A stretch of DNA of 64,000 nt from Salinispora fenicalii (GCF_000514815.1 NZ_KI911471.1:373062-437061), one strand, 5' to 3'; shown: positions 55,990-64,000, numbered from the stretch's first letter. Notes: a model not told the origin generated them from the letters alone. Program-made: numbers and translations.

Positions 55990-58323
55990 TCATCTACCGA
56001 GGGCGGGGGAGAAGGCGGCCAGGAAGCGGTCCCGGAACTCGTCCATCCGCCACACCGGGGCGTCCGGCGCCGGACGCAGTCCGTCCGCCCATCCCCACCC
56101 GCCGATCTGCGCCAACACGGCCGGATCGCGGGCGACGAGGTGGACCGGTACGTCCCGGCTGGCGCCCGGACCGGTGATCACTGGTGCCGGCTGGTGGTCA
56201 CCGACCACGATCAGCACCAGGTCGTCGTCCCCGTACCGCTGCACGTAGGAGATGAGGGCACCGAGGGCGTACTCGATGGAGCGGCGGTACCCGATGCGGG
56301 GCTGCGTGGACGAGCTGCGTTCGCTGGCGTCGTGGAATCCTCGACCGTCGCCGAGGGTGTCCCAGTCGACCAGCCTCGGGATGTGGGTCCAGGGCGAGTG
56401 GCTGGAGACCAGGGCCAGTTCGGCCATCACCGGCCGCCGGTCAGTGCCGGCCAGTTCCCGCTGGTGGAAGACGGAGAGGGTGTACTGGTCGGGCATCGGG
56501 GCGAAGCCGAACCGGGGTCCCTGGTAGCCGAGGCTGTACTCGTCGTAGAACCGTTCGTAGCCGTAGAAAGCCCCCTCCGGCCAGGGCTGGTTGACCGCCG
56601 GCATCACCCCCACCGTCCGCCAGCCGGCCCGCTGGAACGCCGCACCGAGGGGGGTCCGATCGCTGGCCAGCAGCGTACGATGCCGCTGGCCATTGTCGAT
56701 CCAGAGCCCGGAGAGCAGCGTCGCGTGGGCCAGCCAGCTGCCCCCTCCGGCGGTGGGCGAGGTGAGAAAGGCGCTACGGGTACCGAAACCCGCGGCGGAG
56801 AGCCGCCGCTGCCCCTCGTCGAGCACCGCCTCGACGGAGGCGAACTCCGGCTCCTGCACCGCGTCCCGCCCGTAGCTCTCCACGAAGGCGACCAGGACAT
56901 CCTTGCCGTCCAGTGCGGTCAGCAGCTGATCGTCGGGGGCCAGGCGGTACGGGTCGATGTTCACCCGGTCGGCGAAGCTCACGCGGTCCTGAAGGCGTTC
57001 CTGCACCTGTGCGGCGTGCGCCCGGAGCAGGTCGGTTGTGGCCGCGTCGGCCACCGGGAGACCGGGGACGATCCGTACGCCGGTGGCGGCGGCTACCAGC
57101 CAGAGTGCCACCAGGCCCGCGAGTACCCGCCGCGCGCCGTCCGGGTGCCCGGTCAGCAGTCGACTCAGCCGCAGGACCGCCCAGGTGGTTACCGTCAGCA
57201 GCGCCCCTACCAGCAGGCCAGCGCCGACGGACGCCGCGATCGCGCCGGTTCGGCTAGCTGAGGCGCTGATGAAGGTGAACGTCTCGTCGAGCAGGCGCCA
57301 ATCCAGGGCCAAGTCGACCGGCCGGCCGAGGGTGCTGTGGAAGCCCAGGTCGGCAGCCTTGATCACCACCAGCAGCCCGAGCAGCATCCCCGCCAGTGCG
57401 GCGAGCGGCCGCCGGGCCCGAGCGGGCACGGCGAGCAGGACAGCCGCGATCGCGAGACCTTCCAGCGGGATCCGTAGTAGCGCGGCCGGTGCCAGGTGGC
57501 TGGGCTGCCGCGGCACGGTGAGGGCGACCAACGCCAGCAGCACCGCCAGGAGGGCGGGCACCCGTCGCCGCCATGCCGGCCACCGTGGCTCCGCTGCCCC
57601 GGAGGGTGCCGTCACCAGCGGGGCTGGCGGCGTGCTGGCGCGGCGTCGCCACCGCCAGGCCACGTCCCGGCCAAACGACTCCAGCTGCAGCACCAGCACC
57701 GCTAGGGCGAGTAGCCCGCCGACCATGTTCGGCAGCAGTCGGGACGTCACCACCAGCAACACCACGCCGAGGGCCGCCGCGACGACCTTGCGCCAGTAGC
57801 GCGGCGGCAGCGGCCCGCGCAGCCAGGGCAGGGCCCAGCCGGCGACGAGGAACATGTACCGCATTGCACCGAGGATGAGCACCCACGGCCCCAGCACAGG
57901 TGCCACATGCAGACTGAGCACCGCCACCAGAACGCTGTCGGTCTCCATGTCGAACCGGGCGCCGAACGCGCTCTCGGTGCCGGTGCGCCGGGCCACGTAG
58001 CCATCGACCGCGTCCAGCGAGAGCGCCACCGCCGCGAGAGCGGTCAGGAGCCCGACCGGCACCGGGCGGCCGGTGAGCCCGTCCGCCACCAGCGCGACGA
58101 CCGCTCCGATGAGCACCGCCCGGGTTAGCGTCACCCGGTCGGCCGGCCCGAGGCCCCTTCCCGCCTGGTGCAGGCCGCGAACCAGCGCCAGGCACACCAC
58201 CAGCCCGTACGTGAGGCCAGCGAACCAACCGACGGTGCCGAGCCCCACCGTTTCGGCCACCCCGGCCAACAGGAGAATCTGGACGGACAGCCCAATCAGT
58301 GGACCGGTTCGAACCGTGGTCAC
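55990..58323 (-). CDS. Fusion: CDP-alcohol phosphotransferase plus LTA-synthase/sulfatase-like domain
   Basis: 777 residues from GTG 58323 (AGGGAGG upstream). The N-terminal membrane part has the full CDP-alcohol phosphotransferase motif D107-G-x2-A-R-x8-G-x3-D-x3-D129. Further helices follow to about residue 470. The C-terminal domain is of the alkaline phosphatase/sulfatase fold, with metal-site regions VAFVESYGRDAV and VVGDHQPAP and SPTAGGGSWLAHATLLSGL around the nucleophile. It could make a phosphodiester lipid and move a phospho-alcohol group outside. It faces the GCH II operon across a 91-bp divergent promoter. Confidence 0.87.
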   Translation of the reverse strand: MTTVRTGPLIGLSVQILLLAGVAETVGLGTVGWFAGLTYGLVVCLALVRGLHQAGRGLGPADRVTLTRAVLIGAVVALVADGLTGRPVPVGLLTALAAVALSLDAVDGYVARRTGTESAFGARFDMETDSVLVAVLSLHVAPVLGPWVLILGAMRYMFLVAGWALPWLRGPLPPRYWRKVVAAALGVVLLVVTSRLLPNMVGGLLALAVLVLQLESFGRDVAWRWRRRASTPPAPLVTAPSGAAEPRWPAWRRRVPALLAVLLALVALTVPRQPSHLAPAALLRIPLEGLAIAAVLLAVPARARRPLAALAGMLLGLLVVIKAADLGFHSTLGRPVDLALDWRLLDETFTFISASASRTGAIAASVGAGLLVGALLTVTTWAVLRLSRLLTGHPDGARRVLAGLVALWLVAAATGVRIVPGLPVADAATTDLLRAHAAQVQERLQDRVSFADRVNIDPYRLAPDDQLLTALDGKDVLVAFVESYGRDAVQEPEFASVEAVLDEGQRRLSAAGFGTRSAFLTSPTAGGGSWLAHATLLSGLWIDNGQRHRTLLASDRTPLGAAFQRAGWRTVGVMPAVNQPWPEGAFYGYERFYDEYSLGYQGPRFGFAPMPDQYTLSVFHQRELAGTDRRPVMAELALVSSHSPWTHIPRLVDWDTLGDGRGFHDASERSSSTQPRIGYRRSIEYALGALISYVQRYGDDDLVLIVVGDHQPAPVITGPGASRDVPVHLVARDPAVLAQIGGWGWADGLRPAPDAPVWRMDEFRDRFLAAFSPALGR

Positions 58324-58414
58324 GACGCCTCCCTGTTTATGATCGACCACTCTGACAGGGTCTACGAATGGCGCGTCGCTCCGGTTCGCCCGGGGCCGTG
58401 GAGAGGAGCAACCG

Positions 58415-59395
58415 GTGAGCCAGACCGCACGCGCCTTCTGGCTCACCACACCCGGCCAAGGCGAGATCCGTTCGGTGCTGCTGCCCACCCCGGACGCGGG
58501 CGAGGTGCTGGTCCGAACCCGCTACTCCGGCGTGAGCCGCGGCACCGAGACGCTGGTGTTCACCGGAGGTGTCCCGAGCGGACAGTATGCGGCGATGCGC
58601 GCCCCATTCCAGGAGGGCGACTTTCCGGCCCCCGTCAAGTACGGCTACCTGAGCGTGGGCGTGGTCGAACAGGGTCCGACCGGATTACGCGGGCGGACCG
58701 TCTTCTGCCTGCACCCGCACCAGACGGCGTACGTGGTCCCGGCCGAGGCGGTGGTGGTGGTGCCCGAGCAGGTGCCGGCGGCCCGGGCGGTGCTCGCTGG
58801 CACGGTGGAGACCGCGGTGAACGCGCTCTGGGACGAGCCACCCCTGGTCGGCGACCGGGTCACCGTGGTCGGTGCCGGGATGGTCGGCGCGGCCGTCGCG
58901 GTCCTGCTGGCCCGCTTTCCCGGCGTACGGGTGCAGCTCGTCGATGTGGATCCGACGCGGGCGGCGCTCGCCGGGGCGCTCGGCGTCGGGTTCGCCGCAC
59001 CGGCCGACGCTGCGGCCGGACAAGACCTGGTGGTGCACGCCAGCGCGACCGCCGCCGGCCTGCGTCGCTGCCTGGAACTGGTGGCGCCGGAGGGCACGGT
59101 GCTGGAGCTGAGCTGGTACGGCGACCGCGAGGTCGCGCTACCGCTCGGTGCGCAGTTCCACACCGGCCGGCTCACCTTGCGCAGCAGCCAGGTGGGACGG
59201 GTCGCCCTGGCTCGGCGGAGTCGGCGTAGCCACGCCGACCGGCTCACCCTGGCGCTGGATCTCCTCGCCGACCCGGTCTTCGACACCCTGCTGACCGGGG
59301 AGTCCCGGTTCGCGGACCTGCCCGACGTGCTGCCCCGGCTCGCCGATCGGCGGTTGCCGGCCCTCTGCCACCTGATTACCTACGACGGAGAGTGA
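58415..59395 (+). CDS. MDR-superfamily dehydrogenase lacking zinc ligands
   Basis: 326 residues from GTG 58415 (AGAGGAGC upstream). It has the MDR N-terminal domain (PDAGEVLVRTRYSGVSRGTET), where the zinc cysteine is replaced by Ser and no structural-zinc loop exists. Its Rossmann motif is VTVVGAGMVGAAVAVLLARF. The HTGRLTLRSSQVG segment resembles BchC-like members. It starts the operon and lies 4 bp before the PTPS-like gene. Likely an NAD(P)-linked reductase or dehydrogenase of a biosynthetic intermediate. Confidence 0.83.
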   Translation: MSQTARAFWLTTPGQGEIRSVLLPTPDAGEVLVRTRYSGVSRGTETLVFTGGVPSGQYAAMRAPFQEGDFPAPVKYGYLSVGVVEQGPTGLRGRTVFCLHPHQTAYVVPAEAVVVVPEQVPAARAVLAGTVETAVNALWDEPPLVGDRVTVVGAGMVGAAVAVLLARFPGVRVQLVDVDPTRAALAGALGVGFAAPADAAAGQDLVVHASATAAGLRRCLELVAPEGTVLELSWYGDREVALPLGAQFHTGRLTLRSSQVGRVALARRSRRSHADRLTLALDLLADPVFDTLLTGESRFADLPDVLPRLADRRLPALCHLITYDGE

Positions 59396-59399
59396 CACT

Positions 59400-59798
59400 G
59401 TGTTCAGCGTGACCGTCCGGGACCACATGATGATCGCCCACAGCTTTCAGGGTGAGGTGTTCGGCCCCGCCCAACGACTACACGGGGCGACGTTCGTGGT
59501 TGACGCGACCTTCCGCCGCGGTGACCTGGACGTCGACGGGGTCGTGGTGGACATCGGTCGGGCCACCGAGCAACTGCGCGCGGTCCTCGGCGAGCTGACC
59601 TACCGAAACCTGGACGACGAGCCGGAGTTCGCCGGGGTGAACACCACCACCGAGGTCCTGGCCCGTACCGTCGCCGACCGCCTCGCGGCTCGGGTGCACG
59701 CGGGGGAGTTGGGCGTGGGCGCCGCTGGCCTGACCGGCATCAGCGTCACCCTGCACGAGTCGCACGTCGCCTGGGCCAGCTACGAACGGTCGTTGTGA
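59400..59798 (+). CDS. 6-pyruvoyl-tetrahydropterin synthase-like protein (QueD/PTPS fold), divergent
   Basis: 132 residues from GTG 59400. The fold is clear: AHSF (first zinc His14), LHGATF (His28), GVVVDIGRATEQLRAVL and NTTTEVLARTVADRL. But the HGH zinc motif is HGA, so the third ligand is Ala30, and the catalytic Cys four residues before His28 is Ala24. A His at position 9 might compensate. So it is probably not a classical PTPS or QueD. Overlaps the glycosyltransferase gene (GTGA). Confidence 0.8.
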   Translation: MFSVTVRDHMMIAHSFQGEVFGPAQRLHGATFVVDATFRRGDLDVDGVVVDIGRATEQLRAVLGELTYRNLDDEPEFAGVNTTTEVLARTVADRLAARVHAGELGVGAAGLTGISVTLHESHVAWASYERSL

Positions 59799-60829
59799 CC
59801 CACACCCTGCATGCGGTGCTGCCGGGCGACGTGGACGATCCCACCAACCCGAGTGGCGGCAACCGGTACGACCGGCGGGTCCTCGACGGACTGGCGGCCG
59901 CCGGCTGGTCAATCCACGAGCACCCGGTGCCCGGTGCCTGGCCGGACCCGGCGAGCGCGGACCGTTCCGCTCTCGCCGGGGTGCTTGACGCACTGCCGTC
60001 CGGGTCACTCGTCCTGCTCGACGGGCTCGTCGCCAGCGCCGTGCCGGAGCTTCTGGCCCCAAACGCCGGACGGCTGCGCCTGGCGGTGCTGGTGCACCTG
60101 CCCCTGGCCAGCGCGGCGGAACAGGTGGCCCTGCGGCACGCGGCGGTGATCGTGGCGACCAGCACTTGGACCCGCCGGTGGCTGCTTGACCGGTACCGGC
60201 TGCCCGCCGAGCGGGTGTACGTCGCCGCCCCCGGGGTTGACCGGGCCGCCGCCGGGCCCGGCTCGGCAGCGGGCGAGCGGCTGCTCTGTGTCGCTGCCCT
60301 CACCCCACACAAGGGACACGACACACTGGTTGACGCCCTCGCTCTCGTCGGGGAGCTGACCTGGCGCTGTGACTGCCTCGGATCGCTCACCCAGGACCCG
60401 GGCTTCGTCGAGCGGCTCCGGGGACGGATCGACGACCTGGGCCTCGCCCGACGGGTACACCTCGTCGGGCCCCGCACCGGTCCCGCCCTGGCCGCCGGGT
60501 ACGCCACCGCCGACCTGCTGGTGTTGGCCTCCCGGGTCGAGACGTACGGGATGGTGGTGACGGAGGCGCTGGCGCGGGGCGTACCGGTGCTGGCTACCAC
60601 CGCCGGTGGGCTGCCCGACACCCTTGGGCGCGCCCCGGATGGGACGGTGCCCGGAATGCTGGTGCCCCCAGACGACCCGGCAGCCCTTGCCGGCGCGCTC
60701 CGCCGCTGGCTCACCGACTCGGCCTTGCGGGACCGGCTGCGTCACGCCGCGCGGGCACGCCGGGAGACTCTCACCTGCTGGACCACCACCACCCGGTCGC
60801 TCGCGGCGGCGCTGGAAGGAGCGAGATGA
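59795..60829 (+). CDS. GT-4 family glycosyltransferase
   Basis: 344 residues from GTG 59795. GT-B fold: NPSGGNRYDRRVLDGLAAAGW at the acceptor side, VAALTPHKGHDTLVDAL and the nucleotide-sugar E-x7-E motif in SRVETYGMVVTEALARG with VPVLATTAGGLPD. It should transfer a sugar from an activated donor in the cytoplasm. It overlaps both neighbours by 4 bp, so it belongs to the pterin-like operon and probably glycosylates its product. Confidence 0.88.
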   Translation: MTHTLHAVLPGDVDDPTNPSGGNRYDRRVLDGLAAAGWSIHEHPVPGAWPDPASADRSALAGVLDALPSGSLVLLDGLVASAVPELLAPNAGRLRLAVLVHLPLASAAEQVALRHAAVIVATSTWTRRWLLDRYRLPAERVYVAAPGVDRAAAGPGSAAGERLLCVAALTPHKGHDTLVDALALVGELTWRCDCLGSLTQDPGFVERLRGRIDDLGLARRVHLVGPRTGPALAAGYATADLLVLASRVETYGMVVTEALARGVPVLATTAGGLPDTLGRAPDGTVPGMLVPPDDPAALAGALRRWLTDSALRDRLRHAARARRETLTCWTTTTRSLAAALEGAR

Positions 60830-61674
60830 CGGAGCGGGACTGTGCGCTCAAGCTGGGCCTGCCGGCGGCCTTCGCGGACTGGCTCACCCGGCGGGAACCG
60901 GCTGACGCCGCCGCCCGCGTGGTCGACCTCGTCGACCGGGTCCGGGCCCGGCTCACCGGCTCCCGCCCGGTCGTTGTTCACGACCTGGGCAGCGGCACCG
61001 GTGCGATGGGCCGGTGGCTCGCCCCCCGCCTACCCGGGCCGCAACATTGGGTGCTGCACGACGGGGACGCCGACCTGCTGGCCCGGGCTGCCGTCGACCC
61101 ACCACCGGCCGCCGCCGACGGGAGCCCGGTCACCATCGAGACCCGTCGTGGTGACCTGACCCGGCTCACCGCCACCGAGTTGGCCGAGGCCGACCTGATC
61201 ACCGCCTCCGCGCTGCTGGACATGCTCACCGCCGAGGAAGTCGGACGGGTGGCGGCGGCCTGCGGCGGCCGGCCGGCGCTCTTCACGCTCTCGGTGGTCG
61301 GCCACGTCCGACTCGACCCCGCGGACCCGCTCGACACGGAGGTCGCCGCGGCGTTCGACGACCACCAACGCCGTACGGTCCATGGACGGCGGCTGCTCGG
61401 CCCGGACGCGGTAGCCGTCACCGCCGCGGCCTTTGCCCGGCAGGGCGCTGCGGTCACGCTGCGGTCCAGCCCGTGGCGGCTCGGCCCCGCCGACGCGGGC
61501 CTGATGGGGGAGTGGTTCACCGGCTGGATCGATGCGGCCCGGGAGCAGCGCCCCCAGCTGGCCGGCCGGTTGACCGGGTACGCGCATCGTCGCCGGGCCG
61601 AGCTCGCGGCCGGCCGGTTGTCCGTGCTGGTTGACCACCAGGACCTGTTGGCCCTGCCGACGGTGAACCCGTGA
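60826..61674 (+). CDS. Class I SAM-dependent methyltransferase
   Basis: 282 residues; ATG 60826 overlaps the glycosyltransferase stop. SAM-binding VVVHDLGSGTGAMGRWLA, WVLHDGDADLL, RRGDLTRL and DLITASALLDMLTAEEV. Likely an O-, N- or C-methyltransferase on the operon product. The substrate is unknown. Confidence 0.85.
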   Translation: MTERDCALKLGLPAAFADWLTRREPADAAARVVDLVDRVRARLTGSRPVVVHDLGSGTGAMGRWLAPRLPGPQHWVLHDGDADLLARAAVDPPPAAADGSPVTIETRRGDLTRLTATELAEADLITASALLDMLTAEEVGRVAAACGGRPALFTLSVVGHVRLDPADPLDTEVAAAFDDHQRRTVHGRRLLGPDAVAVTAAAFARQGAAVTLRSSPWRLGPADAGLMGEWFTGWIDAAREQRPQLAGRLTGYAHRRRAELAAGRLSVLVDHQDLLALPTVNP

Positions 61675-62663
61675 CCGCTGTGGAGTGTGCCTACCCACGG
61701 AAGATCCGCGAGGGGGGACTGGACGGTCAGGACGATGTCGCGGATAGCGGCCGGCGCTGGGCGTGGGCCCGGACGCTGGGTGGTCTCGGTCTGCTGGCTC
61801 TGCTGCTGTGGCTGGTGGGTACCGGCCCGTTCCTTGCCGGGCTGCGCCTGATCACCGTTCCAGCGTTGGCCGCGGCGTTGGCGATCGGCGGGATCACCAC
61901 GGTCTGCGGTGCGTGGCGCTGGAGGCTGGTGGCCCGGGGACTCGGGGTTCGGCTGCCGCTACCCACCGCTGTCGCCCACTGCTACCGGGCGGTCTTTCTG
62001 AATGCGACCCTGCCCGGCGGGATCCTGGGCGACGTGCACCGGGCGGTCGGCCACGGGCGGGCCGTGGGTGACCTCGGCCGGAGCGCCCGGGCCGTCCTCT
62101 GGGAGCGGACCGCCGGCCAGGTGGTCCTCGCGGTGGTCGCGATGGTGGTATTGGCCGTGTTCCCGTCCCCGGTCCGGCCGTATCTGCCGGTAGTGACCGC
62201 CACGCTGGCCGGGGTCGGCCTCGGCGCAGCGCTGCTGGCGTGGATGCGTCCCACCGGTCAGTCCCGGTGGGCGCGGGTGGTCCGCGTCGCGATCGCCGAC
62301 ATCCGTGCCGGCCTCCTGGCCCGCCGTACCTGGCTCGGGGTGCTGCTCGCCTCGATCCTCGCCGTGGTGGGGCACCTGGCGACCTTTGTGCTCGCCGCCC
62401 GGACCGCCGGCTCGACGGCGCCGCTGTCGCTGCTGCTGCCGTTGACCCTACTGGCCCTGCTCGCCATGGGTATTCCGGCGAACATCGCTGGCTTCGGACC
62501 CCGCGAGGGAGCGGCCGCGTGGGCTTTCGGCGCAGCCGGTCTCTCCGCCGCGGAGGGCGTCGCTATCGCCGTCGTCTATGGGGCTCTGGTGCTCGTCGCC
62601 AGTCTTCCCGGTGCCGCCGTCCTGGCGGCCCGTCGTGTCCGCGTGCCGGCTGGCACCGTCTGA
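61671..62663 (+). CDS. UPF0104/lysylphosphatidylglycerol synthase-TM family membrane protein
   Basis: 330 residues from GTG 61671, about 8 membrane helices. The motif AVFLNATLPGGILGDVHRAVGHGRA and the later NIAGFGPREGAAAWAFGAAGLS are the UPF0104 signature (YbhN/AglD-like). Such proteins flip or modify lipid-linked or amphipathic molecules. In this operon it may move the glycosylated product across the membrane (inference). Overlaps the methyltransferase gene. Confidence 0.83.
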   Translation: MTAVECAYPRKIREGGLDGQDDVADSGRRWAWARTLGGLGLLALLLWLVGTGPFLAGLRLITVPALAAALAIGGITTVCGAWRWRLVARGLGVRLPLPTAVAHCYRAVFLNATLPGGILGDVHRAVGHGRAVGDLGRSARAVLWERTAGQVVLAVVAMVVLAVFPSPVRPYLPVVTATLAGVGLGAALLAWMRPTGQSRWARVVRVAIADIRAGLLARRTWLGVLLASILAVVGHLATFVLAARTAGSTAPLSLLLPLTLLALLAMGIPANIAGFGPREGAAAWAFGAAGLSAAEGVAIAVVYGALVLVASLPGAAVLAARRVRVPAGTV

Positions 62664-62674
62664 CGAGGAGTCCG

Positions 62675-63319
62675 ATGCACCCAATTGCCACGATCCGCAC
62701 CCAGGTCAGCGTGCCGTTACGCTTTCCGGACGGGTACGCCACCACGGCCCGGGTCTACTCCTTCGCCGGTCTGGTTGACGGTCGCGAGCACCTGGCTTTC
62801 GGGCTCGGCAACCAGGCTGCCCCGGCGGTGGTCCCAGCGGAGCGCTCAGTGCCGCTGGTGCGGCCGCACAGTGAATGCCTTACTGGAGATGTGTTCGGTA
62901 GCCAGCGCTGCGACTGCGGCCCGCAGCTGCGCGAGGCGGTCGAACGAATCACCGACCGCGGTGGCTATCTGCTCTATCTACGCCAGGAGGGCCGGGGTAT
63001 CGGCCTGTACGCGAAGTTGGCGGCGTACGCGTTGCAGGACGCCGGGTTGGACACGTACGAGGCGAACATCGCCCTCGGCCACGGGGCGGACGAGCGGGAC
63101 TACACTGTCGCCGCGCAGATGCTCACCGCCCTCGGTGTGGATCGGGTCGCGCTGCTCAGCAACAACCCGGACAAGTGCGCACAGCTGAACCGACACGGCA
63201 TCGCCGTCAGCGAACAGGTGACCACCGGGGTCTTCCTCTCCCCAGCCAACGCCGACTATCTGGCGATCAAGGCGACTCGCGGTGAGCACACCCTCGACCT
63301 GTCTTTCGTTCATGACTGA
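62675..63319 (+). CDS. GTP cyclohydrolase II (RibA-type)
   Basis: 214 residues from ATG 62675 (GAGGAG upstream). Zinc ligands Cys68, Cys79 and Cys81 in HSECLTGDVFGSQRCDC; catalytic block YLRQEGRGIGLYAKLAAYALQD; substrate loop LSNNPDKC. Tyr118 corresponds to E. coli Tyr105, the residue that when changed to Met in Streptomyces SCO6655 yields a formylated product, so this protein should give the standard diaminopyrimidine. There is no fused RibB. Its context is the pterin-like operon, not riboflavin genes. Confidence 0.92.
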   Translation: MHPIATIRTQVSVPLRFPDGYATTARVYSFAGLVDGREHLAFGLGNQAAPAVVPAERSVPLVRPHSECLTGDVFGSQRCDCGPQLREAVERITDRGGYLLYLRQEGRGIGLYAKLAAYALQDAGLDTYEANIALGHGADERDYTVAAQMLTALGVDRVALLSNNPDKCAQLNRHGIAVSEQVTTGVFLSPANADYLAIKATRGEHTLDLSFVHD

Positions 63320-64000
63320 GCGCCCGTACGTCCTGCTTAGTTGTGCCGCGTCATTGGACGGCTACATCGACGATGCGACCGGTCAGCGGCTGGTGCTCTC
63401 CAACGACGCCGATCTGGACCGGATCGATGAGGTGCGGGCTGGCTGCGACGCGATTTTGGTCGGTGCGGGCACCATCCGGCGAGACGATCCGCGGCTGCTG
63501 GTCCGGTCCGCGGCGCGGCGGGCCGAGCGGGTTGCCCATGGCCGGGCTGCCTCACCCGTCCGGGTGACCGTCACTGGCTGCGGCGACCTCGACCCGCGGG
63601 CCCGGGTGTTCACCACCGGTACGACCCTCAGGTTGATCTACTGTGCCACCTCGGGGGTGGAGAAGGTCCGGGAACGCCTCGGTCACGTCGCCACCGTGGT
63701 TGACGCCGGGGAGCCGGTCGACCTGGCGCCGGTGCTGGCCGACCTGGCCGCGCGGGGGATCGGCCGGTTGCTGGTGGAGGGGGGCGCGAGCATGCACACC
63801 CAGTTCCTCGCCAGCGGGCTCGCCGACGAGCTGCATCTGGTGGTCGCCCCGTTCTTCGTCGGGGACGGCCGGGCACCCCGCTTCGTGCGGGACGGCTCCT
63901 TTCCGTGGCACGCCGGTCGTCGGGCTCAGGTCGCCGAGGTGCGTCAGATCGGCGATGTGGCGTTGGTCCGTTACGCCCTATCCGACCGCTGCCCCGGCTG
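63312..64000 (+). CDS. RibD C-terminal-type pyrimidine reductase (runs off the right edge)
   Basis: 229 codons visible from ATG 63312, overlapping the GTP cyclohydrolase II stop by 8 bp. The NADPH-dependent reductase fold of RibD/DHFR-like proteins is shown by VLLSCAASLDGYIDD, ILVGAGTIRRDDPRLLVR and LLVEGGASMHTQFLASGLADELHL. No deaminase domain precedes it. It should reduce the ribosyl group of the cyclohydrolase product or a similar substrate. The C-terminus is missing. Confidence 0.9.
   Translation, partial: MTERPYVLLSCAASLDGYIDDATGQRLVLSNDADLDRIDEVRAGCDAILVGAGTIRRDDPRLLVRSAARRAERVAHGRAASPVRVTVTGCGDLDPRARVFTTGTTLRLIYCATSGVEKVRERLGHVATVVDAGEPVDLAPVLADLAARGIGRLLVEGGASMHTQFLASGLADELHLVVAPFFVGDGRAPRFVRDGSFPWHAGRRAQVAEVRQIGDVALVRYALSDRCPG

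Noticed and set aside
62240..63319. GTP cyclohydrolase II extended by about 145 residues, as if fused to another domain
   Set aside because: The added part is the UPF0104 gene in another frame; ATG 62675 has a ribosome site and family-like length.

Overview
The window is high-GC DNA from an actinomycete. GTG starts, 4-bp ATGA/GTGA overlaps and third-position G/C are found throughout. The mix of an IdeR-type iron box, Tat-exported oxidoreductases, ECF sigma and anti-sigma factors and XRE/flavoprotein modules suggests a Micromonosporaceae-like genome such as Salinispora or Micromonospora. That placement is an inference; no rRNA or tRNA gene is present to confirm it.

Positions 1 to about 22,100 form a sterol/steroid degradation island. 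Many proteins match the order and sequence of the Mycobacterium tuberculosis cholesterol regulon. Side-chain genes are CYP125, the FadE26/FadE27 acyl-CoA dehydrogenase pair and thiolase FadA5. A Tat-exported cholesterol oxidase is present, and so is the ring C/D (HIP) pathway: FadE30, IpdF, IpdC, IpdA, IpdB, EchA20 and FadA6. An Hsd4A-like dehydrogenase, an alcohol and an aldehyde dehydrogenase, an F420-type oxidoreductase like Rv3520c, and two further acyl-CoA dehydrogenases with a crotonase complete it. The repressor KstR2 is encoded at 19,090-19,764. I find four exact KstR-type boxes (TnnAACnnGTTnnA), one variant, and three KstR2-type boxes (AnCAAGnnCTTGnT, one exact and two with one mismatch), each in a promoter region of these genes. 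Genes for sterol CoA ligases, the ChsH1/ChsH2 hydratase, ring A/B degradation and KstR itself are not in the window.

Positions 22,300-25,432 hold a PadR regulator, then a two-gene unit of a Cys-rich radical SAM protein resembling archaeal tetraether synthase (Tes/MJ0619 family) and a SAM methyltransferase. A cobalamin riboswitch precedes a cobalt ECF transporter, cbiMNQO (25,737-28,345). A leftward copper/haem group follows: a SigC-like sigma factor, a zinc-finger membrane protein, PCuAC, a Dyp peroxidase and CopC (28,488-32,434). Next come a PatB-like aminotransferase, a two-gene ABC exporter, a lipoprotein, a bile-acid-symporter-family protein and a TetR regulator. An XRE/flavoprotein module (40,016-42,802) precedes a divergent pair of glycerol-phosphate-type flavoenzymes, an ADPS-like oxidase and GlpD.

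Positions 46,000-58,323 carry small membrane, BON, STAS and GlsB-like proteins. They also carry a two-component system with a GerMN lipoprotein, a DivIVA-type coiled-coil protein, a siderophore-interacting protein behind an IdeR-like box, a TetR/acyltransferase divergon, and a rare fusion of a CDP-alcohol phosphotransferase to an LTA-synthase-like domain.

Positions 58,415-64,000 are a tightly coupled rightward operon that runs off the window: an MDR dehydrogenase without zinc ligands, a 6-pyruvoyl-tetrahydropterin-synthase-like protein lacking key residues, a GT-4 glycosyltransferase, a methyltransferase, a UPF0104 membrane protein, GTP cyclohydrolase II and a RibD-type reductase. It looks like an undescribed pathway for a glycosylated, methylated GTP-derived compound and is my leading candidate for a novel system. 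The radical SAM/methyltransferase pair is second.
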